Shown here one piece after another: positions 1 through 8,235 of a stretch of 35,380 nucleotides of DNA. How positions within the stretch are numbered: the stretch's first letter is position 1; each line of letters opens with the position of its first letter. The notes under the pieces were generated by a model. The model was not told the origin of the DNA. It made no database searches and saw only the letters and a list, made by a program, of their open reading frames with translations. A program made the position numbers and the translations under genes. The stretch lies in NCBI GenBank assembly GCA_015233725.1, contig JADFXD010000025.1, positions 1 through 35,380 of the forward strand. The letters run 5' to 3'. The DNA is from Nitrospirota bacterium (GTDB lineage: Bacteria > Nitrospirota > Thermodesulfovibrionia > Thermodesulfovibrionales > Magnetobacteriaceae).

Positions 1-116
1 GAGAAATTTTTCTTGCATTTTTTAAACATTGTCAACAGGATTATGAACCATGCCTTATAAGCTAACAGAAATATACCAATACTGTCAACAGGCAAGCTAT
101 ATAACCAACCGCTAAG

Positions 117-141
117 GGGGGTAAAGTCACCCCATTTTTTT
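117..141 (+). terminator. Intrinsic terminator of an upstream gene
   Basis: A GGGGT stem (118-122) pairs with ACCCC (129-133) around a 6-nt loop and is followed by a run of seven T (135-141). It would end a + strand transcript coming from before the window. It lies just before the ileS promoter-like sequence. Confidence 0.5.
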
Positions 142-147
142 AGAACC

Positions 148-177
148 TTGACAATTACTAAGAACAAATGGTATTTT
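148..177 (+). promoter_or_regulatory. Candidate promoter of ileS
   Basis: A consensus -35 box TTGACA (148-153) is followed after 18 nt by TATTTT (172-177, four of six matches to TATAAT). The predicted transcription start is about 184, only a few bases before the ATG at 187. This argues that the TTG at 148 is part of the -35 box and not a start codon, and that the leader is nearly absent. Confidence 0.45.
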
Positions 178-186
178 TTAAATACT

Positions 187-2988
187 ATGAAAAAAGACTA
201 TAAGGACACACTAAACCTCCCGCAGACGGAGTTCCCCATGAAGGCAAACCTCGTAAAGAGAGAGCCTCAGACCCTTTCCTTCTGGAAAGACAACGCAATC
301 TACGAGCAGATGCTCGACAAGAACAAGGACAACACAAGCTACATCCTCCACGACGGCCCCCCCTACGCAAACGGTCACATACACACAGGACATGCCCTCA
401 ACAAGATACTCAAGGACATAATCGTGAAGTACAACTCCATGAGGGGCCACTACGCGCCCTACGTGCCGGGATGGGACTGCCACGGTCTGCCAATAGAGCA
501 TCAGGTGGATAAGGAGCTTGGCAGCAAAAAGGCCGAAATATCAGTCAACGAAAGGCGTATGCGCTGTCGCAAATACGCAGAGAGATTCGTAGATATCCAG
601 AGAGAGGAGTTTATGCGCCTGGGGGTCTTTGGCAGGTGGGATACCCCCTATGTAACGATGAGCTACGATTATCAGGCTACTATCGTTAGAGAGTTTCATA
701 AGTTTCTGACAAAGGGTTACGTCTACAAGGGTAGAAAGCCGGTACATTGGTGCTCCTCCTGCATGACGGCGCTGGCGGAGGCCGAGGTCGAATACAACGA
801 CAAGCGATCACCCTCCGTCTTTGTGCGCTTTAAGGTCGTGGCGGAAGACCTCCCAAGGATAACCACAGATGCCCACATAAAGGATATATATATAGTCATC
901 TGGACGACCACGCCCTGGACCCTGCCGGCCAACATGGCCCTGGCGGTGCATCCAGACCTCGACTACGCCGTGGTTGTCAAGGACGCAAGCGCCTATATCG
1001 TGGCAAGCGACCTCGTTGAGCGGTTGAGGGATACGATAGCTATTGGCGCGACAATCATCTGCAAGTACAAGGGCAGCGACCTGGCCGGGATTAGGACAAC
1101 GCATCCCTTCGTTGACAGGATATCGACGGTGGTAACGGCACCGTTTGTCAGCGCAGAGGATGGCACGGGCATCGTCCACATAGCCCCCGGACATGGCGAG
1201 GACGACTACGAGGTTGGCATACGCCACGGCCTTGATATCTACGCCCCGGTTGACAACGCGGGCAAGTTCACCGCAGAGGTGGACTTCCTCCAGGGTAAGT
1301 TTGTCCTCTCGGCAAACGAGGAGATCATAGAACTCTTAGGCAAGGGCAATGACCTCTTACACAGGGAGGACATCACACACTCATACCCACACTGCTGGCG
1401 CTGCAAGAGGCCGGTCATATTTCGCGCGACGGATCAGTGGTTTATCTCCATGCAGAGGTACGACTTAAAGGCTCGCTGCCTCGATGAGATAGAGCGCGTC
1501 AGGTGGGTTCCGGTCTGGGGTAGAGACAGGATCAATGCGATGGTCAAGAACAGACCGGACTGGTGCATCTCCAGGCAGCGCTCCTGGGGCGTCCCCATTG
1601 CCGTGTTGAGTTGCAAGGGTTGTGGCAAGGTCGTCACCGACCAGGACGTCCTGAATTTGATAGCCGATAAGGTGCAGGCACAGAGCGCCGATGTCTGGTT
1701 TGAGCTCCCCGCCGAGGCGTTCCTGCCACAGGGCTATGTATGTGGTGACTGTGGCGGTAAGGAGTTCGACAAGGAAAGCGATATCCTCGATGTGTGGTTT
1801 GACTCGGGTGTGAGTCACCAGGCGGTGCTACAGAGGTTTGAGGGACTCTCCTGGCCGGCCGATATGTACCTTGAGGGCAGCGATCAGCACCGGGGATGGT
1901 TTCAAAGCTCACTCATCACATCCACCGGCATAAGAGACAAGGCCCCCTTTAAGACCGTCCTGACACACGGCTTTGTCGTCGATGGCAAGGGCAAGAAGAT
2001 GTCAAAGTCCCAGGGCAACGTCATTAATCCATCGGATATAATCAATCAAAACGGTGCCGATATCCTGAGACTCTGGGTGGCGGCCGAGGACTACAGAAAC
2101 GATATCAGGATATCCAAAGAGATACTTGACCGACTTACCGAGGCATACAGAAAGATCAGAAACACGTGCAGGTTTCTCATCGGCAACATCTATGACCTCG
2201 ACGACGGGGACTACAGCAGCCACCTCACCGAGCTTGACAGATGGGCCATGCACAGGCTCCAGGTACTCATCGCTCAGGTGACAAAGGCCTACGATAGCTA
2301 CAGCTTCCATGAGGTCTTTCACTGTATACACAACTTCTGTATCATCGACATGAGCTCCTTCTACCTCGACATAATAAAAGACAGGGTGTATACCTTTGCC
2401 AGCAATGGCAACCAACGGCGGTCAGCACAGTGGACAATGAAGCAGACCCTGACAACGCTAACCGCTCTGATGGCACCGATCCTGTCCTTTACGGCCGAGG
2501 AGGTATGGCAGCACTTTAAGGGCAAGGGGCACGACAGCATATTTCTCACGGATTTTCCCAGCCCCAACCAGAGATTCATAGACGACGCACTCGACCAGAG
2601 ATGGCAGGCATTGATAAAGGTCAGAGACGTTGTAAACAAGGCCCTCGAGATAAAGAGACAGGAGAGGGTCATTGGCAACTCCCTTGAGGCAAGGGTCAGT
2701 CTCTTCTGTGATGAGTCATACATGTCGCTAATGAGTGATTATATGGATTTTCTGCCGACCCTATTTATTGTCTCTCAGGCGGAGCTACTGTCCTATGGTC
2801 AGCTCTCTGAGGCAAGGGCACAGGATATCTACAGGGTCGATAACCTGGCAGTAGATGTCGTAAAGGCAGAGGGACAGAAGTGTCAGAGGTGTTGGAATGT
2901 TAGCACATCTGTTGGCACCATCAACGATGAACCCGACCTCTGTAGCAGGTGCTACGATGTCCTCTATCCACAAGATGTCAAGCAATGA
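187..2988 (+). CDS. ileS: Isoleucyl-tRNA synthetase
   Basis: Class Ia aminoacyl-tRNA synthetase that charges tRNA-Ile in the cytoplasm, 933 residues from the ATG at 187 (usual bacterial length about 930-940). That start gives the typical N-terminus MKKDYKDTLNLPQTEFPMKA; an in-frame TTG at 148 overlaps a -35 box and is less likely. The HIGH signature appears as HTGH (66-69) within PPYANGHIHTGHALNK. The editing (CP1) domain contains TTPWTLPAN. KMSKS is at 604-608 in GKKMSKSQGN. The C-terminus carries a zinc-binding pair of CxxC motifs (CQRC and CSRC). The stop overlaps the lspA start as ATGA, so the two genes are probably translationally coupled. There is no T-box-like leader. Confidence 0.97.
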   Translation: MKKDYKDTLNLPQTEFPMKANLVKREPQTLSFWKDNAIYEQMLDKNKDNTSYILHDGPPYANGHIHTGHALNKILKDIIVKYNSMRGHYAPYVPGWDCHGLPIEHQVDKELGSKKAEISVNERRMRCRKYAERFVDIQREEFMRLGVFGRWDTPYVTMSYDYQATIVREFHKFLTKGYVYKGRKPVHWCSSCMTALAEAEVEYNDKRSPSVFVRFKVVAEDLPRITTDAHIKDIYIVIWTTTPWTLPANMALAVHPDLDYAVVVKDASAYIVASDLVERLRDTIAIGATIICKYKGSDLAGIRTTHPFVDRISTVVTAPFVSAEDGTGIVHIAPGHGEDDYEVGIRHGLDIYAPVDNAGKFTAEVDFLQGKFVLSANEEIIELLGKGNDLLHREDITHSYPHCWRCKRPVIFRATDQWFISMQRYDLKARCLDEIERVRWVPVWGRDRINAMVKNRPDWCISRQRSWGVPIAVLSCKGCGKVVTDQDVLNLIADKVQAQSADVWFELPAEAFLPQGYVCGDCGGKEFDKESDILDVWFDSGVSHQAVLQRFEGLSWPADMYLEGSDQHRGWFQSSLITSTGIRDKAPFKTVLTHGFVVDGKGKKMSKSQGNVINPSDIINQNGADILRLWVAAEDYRNDIRISKEILDRLTEAYRKIRNTCRFLIGNIYDLDDGDYSSHLTELDRWAMHRLQVLIAQVTKAYDSYSFHEVFHCIHNFCIIDMSSFYLDIIKDRVYTFASNGNQRRSAQWTMKQTLTTLTALMAPILSFTAEEVWQHFKGKGHDSIFLTDFPSPNQRFIDDALDQRWQALIKVRDVVNKALEIKRQERVIGNSLEARVSLFCDESYMSLMSDYMDFLPTLFIVSQAELLSYGQLSEARAQDIYRVDNLAVDVVKAEGQKCQRCWNVSTSVGTINDEPDLCSRCYDVLYPQDVKQ

Positions 2989-3461
2989 ACACAGGCAGTA
3001 TGGCGGGTGCAGGAGGACTTAACAAGGGGAGGTATTATGCCATCGCAATGGCCATATATCTCCTGGATCAGGGCGCCAAGCACCTGATAGTACAGACCTT
3101 GCCCCTACACGACTCAAGGGTGGTTTTACCGTTTTTTAACATAGTCTATGCAAGAAACATTGGTTCGGCCTTTGGGCTGTTTAAGGGGCTTGGCAATAGT
3201 ACCTTTATAGCGCTCTCCATCGTGGCTCTGGTAATACTTGCGGTACTTATCAGGATAAGCGACAGGGACCTCTATGCGTTGTCTCTACTGCTGGGTGGGG
3301 CGGCAGGCAACGCAACTGATAGGGTTGCAAGGGGATACGTGGTCGATTTTCTCGACCTGTACGCCGGCAGATATCATTGGCCAGCGTTTAACGTGGCCGA
3401 CTCGGCTCTTACGGTTGGGATCATGATCCTGATAATCAGCCAATTCAGAGCAAAAACATAG
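2985..3461 (+). CDS. lspA: Lipoprotein signal peptidase (signal peptidase II)
   Basis: Inner-membrane aspartyl protease that removes the signal peptide of prolipoproteins after diacylglyceryl transfer. From the ATG at 2985, which overlaps the ileS stop (ATGA), it is 158 residues, the normal family size; a GTG at 2949 lies inside ileS and is less likely. Four hydrophobic segments are visible. Family motifs are present: ARNIGSAFGLF (NxGxAF), GNATDR with VVDF supplying one catalytic Asp, and FNVADS supplying the other. The ileS-lspA order is common in bacteria and supports both calls. Confidence 0.95.
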   Translation: MNTGSMAGAGGLNKGRYYAIAMAIYLLDQGAKHLIVQTLPLHDSRVVLPFFNIVYARNIGSAFGLFKGLGNSTFIALSIVALVILAVLIRISDRDLYALSLLLGGAAGNATDRVARGYVVDFLDLYAGRYHWPAFNVADSALTVGIMILIISQFRAKT

Positions 3462-3511
3462 CATACAGAAAATAGTGCTTAGTCTTTAAGAAAAAAACAG
3501 GAGTAATTATT

Positions 3512-4126
3512 ATGGAAAAGATTGATCTGAAAAAAACACTTAAATACCTGTATCATCCATCAGCAACGGTGGTAGAGACTGTAGACGTCCCGGAGATGAA
3601 TTTCTTAATGATAGATGGCTCAGGCAACCCAAACACCACAGAGGCGTTTAAGAATTCAATAGAGAGCTTGTTTTCGCTTTCGTACACACTCAAGTTCATG
3701 TCCAAAAAACTTCCAATGGCAAAGGACTACACCGTAATGCCCCTGGAAGGACTCTGGTGGACGCAGGGGGATCAATTTGATATCCAGAACAAAGATGCCT
3801 GGCAGTGGACCTTAATGGTTATGCAGCCTGAGTACGTTACAAGGGCATTGTTTGAGGAGGCCGTTGTGCAGGCAAAAAAGAAAAAAAGCGTTGCACTGCT
3901 TTATGATGTAAGGTTTGAGAGCCTTCACGAAGGGCTATGTGCCCAGATTATGCACAAAGGCCCCTTCTCTAACGAAAGCCAGACCATCGAAATACTCCAT
4001 AGCTTTATCAAAGAGAAAGGCTACGTCCCCGTAGGTAAACACCACGAGGTATACCTCAGTGATCCACGTAAGGCGCTACCCGAGAACATGAAAACCGTCT
4101 TGCGGCACCCTGTAAAATCGGAATAG
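3512..4126 (+). CDS. GyrI-like small-molecule-binding domain protein
   Basis: A 204-residue soluble protein that resembles the stand-alone GyrI-like (SHS2/AraC effector-binding) family: MEKIDLKKTLKYLY, a FLMIDGSGNPN strand-loop, PLEGLWWTQG, and a C-terminal EVYLSDPRK. Family members bind small hydrophobic or cationic ligands; some hydrolyse them, and related domains inhibit gyrase or sense drugs. No DNA-binding domain is present, so it is not a regulator by itself. A clear ribosome site (AGGAG) lies 7-8 nt before the ATG. The ligand cannot be deduced from the sequence. Confidence 0.75.
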   Translation: MEKIDLKKTLKYLYHPSATVVETVDVPEMNFLMIDGSGNPNTTEAFKNSIESLFSLSYTLKFMSKKLPMAKDYTVMPLEGLWWTQGDQFDIQNKDAWQWTLMVMQPEYVTRALFEEAVVQAKKKKSVALLYDVRFESLHEGLCAQIMHKGPFSNESQTIEILHSFIKEKGYVPVGKHHEVYLSDPRKALPENMKTVLRHPVKSE

Positions 4127-4210
4127 GCCAATAAGGTCGCCCCTAAGCAACCAGGGTATTAAGAAGTGAGGGCTTTCCTCCCTGTACTTATCAATATCCT
4201 GTGGTCTGTA

Positions 4211-5545
4211 TCACACGGGTTCGACAACGACTGCCGATGACTGTCCACCAATCCCGTAGCTCACTGACAGGAATGCCCTGCCTGTGGCGGGGGCATGGAC
4301 AACCGGAATGTTGAGTCCAGCGAATTCCCTCTCGGGGCTGGCATAGTTTAATGTGGCCGGTACAAGCCTCTGTCTCAGGGCCGCGATTGCCATAATGGTC
4401 TCTGCAATGTCGCTTGCCGCTGCCATGTGTCCGGTGTATGGCTTTAGACCGCATATGGGTAGCGGGTAGCCTTGCAGCAGTGCCTTGATGGAGTTGAGCT
4501 CTGACCTGTCGCCTTTTTGTGTGGCGCTGCCGTGTGGAGATACGAAGGCCAGGTCCTCCACCTGACATTGCGCATCGACGAGCGCTTCCTCCATACACCG
4601 CCTTATGACCTGCCCTGGTACGCTTACAGAGGCGCCATCGGAAAACTCCACGTAGTTGCCAAACCCCTTGATCAACGCATATATCTTAGTGCCACGCTGC
4701 ATGGCCAGTTGGGCGTTTTCCAGCAGCAATGCCGCCCCTCCCTCAGACGGTATAAAGCCATCCCTATGTCGGTCAAACGGTCTGAAAGAGGCCGCCGCCT
4801 TACCACACCCCGACAACAGACCCAGTTGCGCCATCTCATACATCGGCACCTCCGTGATCCAGTTGCCGCAACCAACGGCAAGGGCTACGTCGGCCCTGCC
4901 CTGTCTGATCGCGCGCGCGGCCAGCTCTAAGGCCAGGGCGCCGCAGGGTGATTGGCTGGCCAGGGTGGTGTTAGGCCCCATAAACTGTGTAAAGGCGCTG
5001 AGGAAACTGAACAAATTGTTGGCGATGGATTCCAGCAGGTAGAAGGGGTTGACCCTGTTAAGGGCGGCGTTGTTAAGGCGCTCGTAGCTAACGTCCGCTC
5101 CGCCGCGGTGCCAGCTATCTGTTTGTGCTTCTTTTAGGGCAGCATAGAAAAAATCGTAACCGACCCTTGTAAAATCACCCGTGGCGATATACAGGGCGCG
5201 TCTGCCGGGGGGAATGTCAATCTGTTCTATGGCGAGCTGCGCGTGTGCGATGGCGTCCAGGGCCGCGGCAATACCAAGGATTGACCCGCGATTGAGGAAC
5301 TTCATCTGGTTGTTGAGCCTTGCCGGTATGGCAAAGGGATAACTCACCTCTTGCACCTTGCCGTAGTACTGGAGGTACCTGGGATAATCCTGGTTGGGGT
5401 CCGGCTCATTGCCAGGCAGGCCGTGATGTCTTATGCCGGTCTGCATCGACAGCATCCCCTGCCAGTTGTCGTGAACGCCGGTTCCCAGGGGGGTCACAAG
5501 GCCCATGCCGATAACCGCTACGTCTGTTGGCCTAAACTCTGTCAT
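4211..5545 (-). CDS. Beta-ketoacyl-[acyl-carrier-protein] synthase, FabF/FabB-like
   Basis: Condensing enzyme of type II fatty-acid or polyketide synthesis, 444 residues, a little longer than E. coli FabF. The thiolase-fold Cys-His-His triad is intact: C201 in SQSPCGALALE, H338 in SPHGSATQKGD and H373 in GLKPYTGHMAAASD, with the conserved K368. The motif around H338 is HGSAT instead of the usual HGTGT, and the C-terminal glycine-rich turn is SYGIGGQ. This points to a specialised ketosynthase rather than the housekeeping FabF. It follows the dehydratase gene by about 20 nt, so the two are co-transcribed. The substrate is unknown; no acyl-carrier protein gene is present in the window. An aryl-polyene-like or other secondary lipid role is possible but not shown. 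Confidence 0.9.
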   Translation of the reverse strand: MTEFRPTDVAVIGMGLVTPLGTGVHDNWQGMLSMQTGIRHHGLPGNEPDPNQDYPRYLQYYGKVQEVSYPFAIPARLNNQMKFLNRGSILGIAAALDAIAHAQLAIEQIDIPPGRRALYIATGDFTRVGYDFFYAALKEAQTDSWHRGGADVSYERLNNAALNRVNPFYLLESIANNLFSFLSAFTQFMGPNTTLASQSPCGALALELAARAIRQGRADVALAVGCGNWITEVPMYEMAQLGLLSGCGKAAASFRPFDRHRDGFIPSEGGAALLLENAQLAMQRGTKIYALIKGFGNYVEFSDGASVSVPGQVIRRCMEEALVDAQCQVEDLAFVSPHGSATQKGDRSELNSIKALLQGYPLPICGLKPYTGHMAAASDIAETIMAIAALRQRLVPATLNYASPEREFAGLNIPVVHAPATGRAFLSVSYGIGGQSSAVVVEPV

Positions 5546-5566
5546 AAACTCCAGCCTCGCAGGCTC

Positions 5567-6076
5567 TCACAGGATCAACTCCCGCCTCATGACCCCAAAG
5601 AGGTGTATCTGCTCATCCCTGTCCGCGATCTCCGTAAGGGGGATGGCGATACCCGAGAACTCGGCGATGACCTTTCGCTGCCCCAGGACGGTTCCGGTTG
5701 CCTGAAACAGGAGTCTTCGGTCTTCCGGCTTTTGGTCTTCGGGCTTTTGGTCTTTCGATTTTTGGTCTTTGTCTGGGTCGGCAGGATCAGGTAAGACGTC
5801 TACGACGATTTCGACCTGGTCGCCAGGGAGGGCAAAACCATAGAACCTGCACTTATGCACCGACTCCAGGACAAACCACTGTGTAAAGTCCGTCGAGGCG
5901 CACTGCAGCCACCCGGCAAGTTGCACCATCGCCTCCAGCAGCAGCACCCCCGGCATAACAGGATTCCTCGGAAAGTGGTACTCCAGGAAGTCCTCCGACA
6001 TGGCGACGTTCTTGACGCCCCGTATCTGTTGGCCGCTCCGGTAGTCAACGACCCTGTCAATTAACATGTAACGCAT
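5567..6076 (-). CDS. 3-hydroxyacyl-ACP dehydratase, FabZ/FabA-like hot-dog fold
   Basis: Probable dehydratase acting after FabG-type reduction, 169 residues. The FabZ active-site helix is readable: HFPRNPVMPGVLLLEAMVQ, with H34 and E48 as the expected catalytic pair. A low-complexity insertion of five-residue repeats (SKDQK, PEDQK, PEDRR; about residues 102-120) sits between strands of the hot-dog fold and comes from a 15-bp tandem repeat. FabZ proteins are usually about 145-150 residues, so the insertion roughly explains the extra length. The gene lies just upstream of the ketosynthase and was probably once in one operon with fabG-acpS beyond the inserted gene at 6233-7747. Confidence 0.88.
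   Translation of the reverse strand: MRYMLIDRVVDYRSGQQIRGVKNVAMSEDFLEYHFPRNPVMPGVLLLEAMVQLAGWLQCASTDFTQWFVLESVHKCRFYGFALPGDQVEIVVDVLPDPADPDKDQKSKDQKPEDQKPEDRRLLFQATGTVLGQRKVIAEFSGIAIPLTEIADRDEQIHLFGVMRRELIL
5712..5774. repeat. 15-bp in-frame tandem repeat in the dehydratase gene
   Basis: About four degenerate copies of a 15-bp unit based on TTTTGGTCTTCGGGC on the + strand encode the K/D/Q/P/E-rich stretch of the dehydratase. The unit is a multiple of three, so copy-number change keeps the reading frame. Confidence 0.75.
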
Positions 6077-6086
6077 CTTCTATCTA

Positions 6087-6180
6087 TTTACCTGCCCACA
6101 ATTATTATATACGAAAAGAATGAAAAAAAGGGAGGGCTTTGATTCTTTGTGGATGGGCGGAGTCCCGATCTTGCAGAGGA
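6087..6180. repeat. Degenerate end of the TAAGTACMTG MITE family, left of the CARF-HEPN-mCpol gene
   Basis: TTTACCTGCCCACAATTATT followed by ATATACGA (from 6087) matches the end of the full-length elements at 17686 and 20826, followed by a GGGAGGGCTTTG arm. The other terminal repeat is missing. It occupies the gap between the dehydratase start and the defence-like gene. Confidence 0.55.
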
Positions 6181-6195
6181 CCAGGTCAGCAGCAC

Positions 6196-6225
6196 TTGAC
6201 AAGATTTGTTCAAAATCTGTAAAAT
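6196..6225 (+). promoter_or_regulatory. Promoter of the CARF-HEPN-mCpol gene; predicted leaderless transcript
   Basis: Perfect -35 TTGACA (6196-6201), 18-nt spacer, -10 TAAAAT (6220-6225, five of six). Only 7 nt separate the -10 box from the ATG at 6233, so the expected transcription start is at or next to the A of the start codon. No Shine-Dalgarno sequence is present. Confidence 0.55.
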
Positions 6226-6232
6226 TTAACAT

Positions 6233-7747
6233 ATGGATATTAAAGATTATACCTTCAAGCTAATCATGGCTGGTAATTCGAACACCCATTCGATGATCAA
6301 TGCTATTATACGTGCAACAATACAACTGAGGTCTAATACTAAGAAAGAAAAGGTGACATTTCACCAGATACATATTTTTCACACAGAAGAATCCCTCAAC
6401 GCACTATTTAAGACTACTGATAAATGGATTGAGAAATGGCAGGAAGCCCTATCCCAATATGATATTCCCATAACAGCGATAGTACATCATGTGACCAAAA
6501 TAGAAGGTGAAAACGTCAAGCGATTCGATGATATTGTGGAGCAATTGCGAACAATAGTAAACCCTCTTCATAATGAGCTTTATTACGTTGATATATCAGG
6601 AGGTATTTCGTCATTAAAGACTATCTTAGCTATATTTGCATATGTCCTTGATATAGAGCATGTCTATTCGTTGGAGGTAAGTTTCTCTAAGGACCCGGAA
6701 ACAAGAAAGAAACAGTCGGGACTATTCTACAAGCAAATAGAAGCAGAAGGGCTTGACATCAAATATACCAAACTTCCACCAATTAAAAAGTTTGATGAGT
6801 TTGGACGATCTAATTACACAGAAATCCTTAGACATCGCCAGATTATTGACGACATTACAAGCAGCATGAAACAGTTGCTTCCTAAACACTTTAATTTGGA
6901 GCATTTGCGCTCATCCTTGTTATCTGGTATAGACTCTCGACTTATTGCAGAAGTAACAGGGGAAAGTTATAACTATCGCAATTCGGTATTTTCTTTTTCA
7001 GCCGGTATTGAGGAGGTCGTAAATATAATCTTAAACATAACAAATAATTCAAGCATAGAGAAAGAAACCTTGGGGGTTAAATTAGGAGAAATAAGAAAGT
7101 TGTGTGCAAGTAAAGACAAATATTTTATAAATGAAGAAGTTTTAGAAAGTCTAACAAAATTGATGAGTGGAATTCGTAACAACATAGCCCATCCTAACCT
7201 TGAAAAAGAACAAAGCAAAGAACTTTTAGCAACCCAATCACACCTGTCCGGACAGTTGGCAATAACATTCATAAAATTCACTATTAATGCACTCTTGCCA
7301 TTTTTAGAGCAAGATGGCAGAATTATTGAGATTCAAGGCGTAGATCATAAACAAGAAGATAACGCCATTTTTTACTTCGGATTCGATGGAGATGCAACTG
7401 GTGATTATCTTGAAACTGCGTTTGTAATGTCGGGTAAGGATGAAGAAGAGGTACAGATGAGAAGTAATATTTTGCATAAAGCCATCGCTACACTGAAAAA
7501 GTTAATATATAAAACAACAAAGGATCACAAATCTATAATCTTTGCAGAAGGTGACAACATACTATTTAAGTCTAAATTTGACAATACACTCCTTAATGAA
7601 ATACAGCTCGCATATAAAAAAGAAACTGGATTATCCAGCAGCATAGGATATGGAAAGACCTTAAGAGATGTTATGATAGCGCTGCGACTAGCTAAGGCCA
7701 AAAATGGGGATAGCATTGTGGGCATAAGCATTTCAGGTCAATGTTAA
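6233..7747 (+). CDS. Single-chain CARF-HEPN-mCpol protein: predicted cyclic-oligonucleotide synthase, sensor and RNase
   Basis: A 504-residue protein with three recognisable parts. Residues 1-170: Rossmann-like CARF domain with the ligand-loop motif YYVDISGGISSLK (117-129), like the D-(I/L)-T/S-G-G loop of Csm6/Csx1. Residues 200-360: helical HEPN-like region with R315-NNIA-H320, the Rx4-6H RNase motif. Residues 375-504: palm-type nucleotidyltransferase resembling the minimal CRISPR polymerase (mCpol): YFGFDGDATGDYLE with D385 and D387 as metal ligands, FAEGDNILF (437-445) at the place of the GGDD loop, and GYGKTLRDVMIALRLAKAK (472-490). Such domains make cyclic oligonucleotides that CARF-type sensors read. 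No cas gene, CRISPR array or second effector lies beside it, so synthase, sensor and toxin appear to be one chain. It is clearly richer in A+T than its neighbours and splits a lipid operon, suggesting transfer. Domain calls are from motifs by eye; the order of domains is firm, the fold assignments are inference. Confidence 0.78.
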   Translation: MDIKDYTFKLIMAGNSNTHSMINAIIRATIQLRSNTKKEKVTFHQIHIFHTEESLNALFKTTDKWIEKWQEALSQYDIPITAIVHHVTKIEGENVKRFDDIVEQLRTIVNPLHNELYYVDISGGISSLKTILAIFAYVLDIEHVYSLEVSFSKDPETRKKQSGLFYKQIEAEGLDIKYTKLPPIKKFDEFGRSNYTEILRHRQIIDDITSSMKQLLPKHFNLEHLRSSLLSGIDSRLIAEVTGESYNYRNSVFSFSAGIEEVVNIILNITNNSSIEKETLGVKLGEIRKLCASKDKYFINEEVLESLTKLMSGIRNNIAHPNLEKEQSKELLATQSHLSGQLAITFIKFTINALLPFLEQDGRIIEIQGVDHKQEDNAIFYFGFDGDATGDYLETAFVMSGKDEEEVQMRSNILHKAIATLKKLIYKTTKDHKSIIFAEGDNILFKSKFDNTLLNEIQLAYKKETGLSSSIGYGKTLRDVMIALRLAKAKNGDSIVGISISGQC

Positions 7748-7751
7748 GGCA

Positions 7752-7858
7752 TAAAGAGGGGGGGATAGGTGCACGCCTGGAGCGAAAAAGACCAGGAGCG
7801 TCCTGGAGCGAAAAAGAAGCTCCGCCGCCCCCTTTTTTTCTCTCTTTTCTTAGGACTG
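7752..7858. repeat. Palindromic repeat cluster right of the CARF-HEPN-mCpol gene
   Basis: Contains GGGGGGG, two copies of CCTGGAGCGAAAAAGA about 26 bp apart, the hairpin CCAGGAGCGTCCTGG (7792-7806), and an AAGCTCCGCCGCCCCC arm. The same modules occur at 9050-9130, 16630-16655, 19010-19085 and 29197-29260. It may serve as a terminator for the gene before it, since a pyrimidine-rich TTTTTTTCTC run follows. Confidence 0.6.
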
Positions 7859-7860
7859 AA

Positions 7861-8235
7861 CTATGCCAGCAGTATTACAGTTGCGGCGGCGTAGTCGGCG
7901 GTGTGGGAGATGGAGACGGTGGCCTCTTCGATGTTGCGCCGGTTCATCAATGCCCTGATCCAACCCTTCAGCGTTAGCGTTGGCCTGCCGGAGGGTTGAT
8001 TGTCAACCTCTATGTCCTGGAAGACGCCCATTGTTGTAAAGCCAATGCCAATGGCCTTGAGCATTGCCTCTTTTGCCGCAAACCGCCCGGCAAGCGACTC
8101 ATAAGGCCTGTTCAAACGCATACACACCATGCGCTCCTTTTCCGTAAAGATGTCCATCATAAACTGTGTGTTTCTGGATGCCACGTCCTTGAACCTCGGT
8201 ATGTAAACGATATCCAGCCCCTGAAACAGACGCAT
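7861..8235 (-). CDS. acpS: Holo-[acyl-carrier-protein] synthase (4'-phosphopantetheinyl transferase)
   Basis: Transfers the 4'-phosphopantetheine arm of CoA to acyl-carrier protein. At 124 residues it has the typical AcpS size. Magnesium-ligand motifs are present: GLDIV (D8) near the N-terminus and FAAKEAMLKAIG in the middle, plus VSISHTADYAAA near the end. The ATG overlaps the fabG stop (TGATG), so translation is coupled to fabG. An AcpS next to a reductase, a dehydratase and a ketosynthase suggests a dedicated carrier protein, but its gene is not in this window. Confidence 0.92.
   Translation of the reverse strand: MRLFQGLDIVYIPRFKDVASRNTQFMMDIFTEKERMVCMRLNRPYESLAGRFAAKEAMLKAIGIGFTTMGVFQDIEVDNQPSGRPTLTLKGWIRALMNRRNIEEATVSISHTADYAAATVILLA

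Noticed and set aside
1-147. T-box or other riboswitch before ileS
   Set aside because: The space between the terminator and the promoter-like sequence is too short and the predicted transcript has almost no leader.
148-186. Longer ileS start at the TTG at 148
   Set aside because: The TTG is part of a TTGACA -35 box, and the ATG at 187 gives the normal IleRS N-terminus.
358-398. HTGH in place of HIGH in IleRS as a sign of altered function
   Set aside because: The second position of this motif varies among class I synthetases and all other IleRS motifs are intact.
4517-5042. Overlapping + strand frames across the ketosynthase gene
   Set aside because: The - strand frame has a complete ketosynthase with all catalytic residues; the others have no recognisable motif.
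6233-7747. Classical type III CRISPR effector (Csm6/Csx1) that belongs to a nearby cas locus
   Set aside because: No cas gene or array is present in the window, and the chain has an additional palm-polymerase-like C-terminus not found in Csm6/Csx1.
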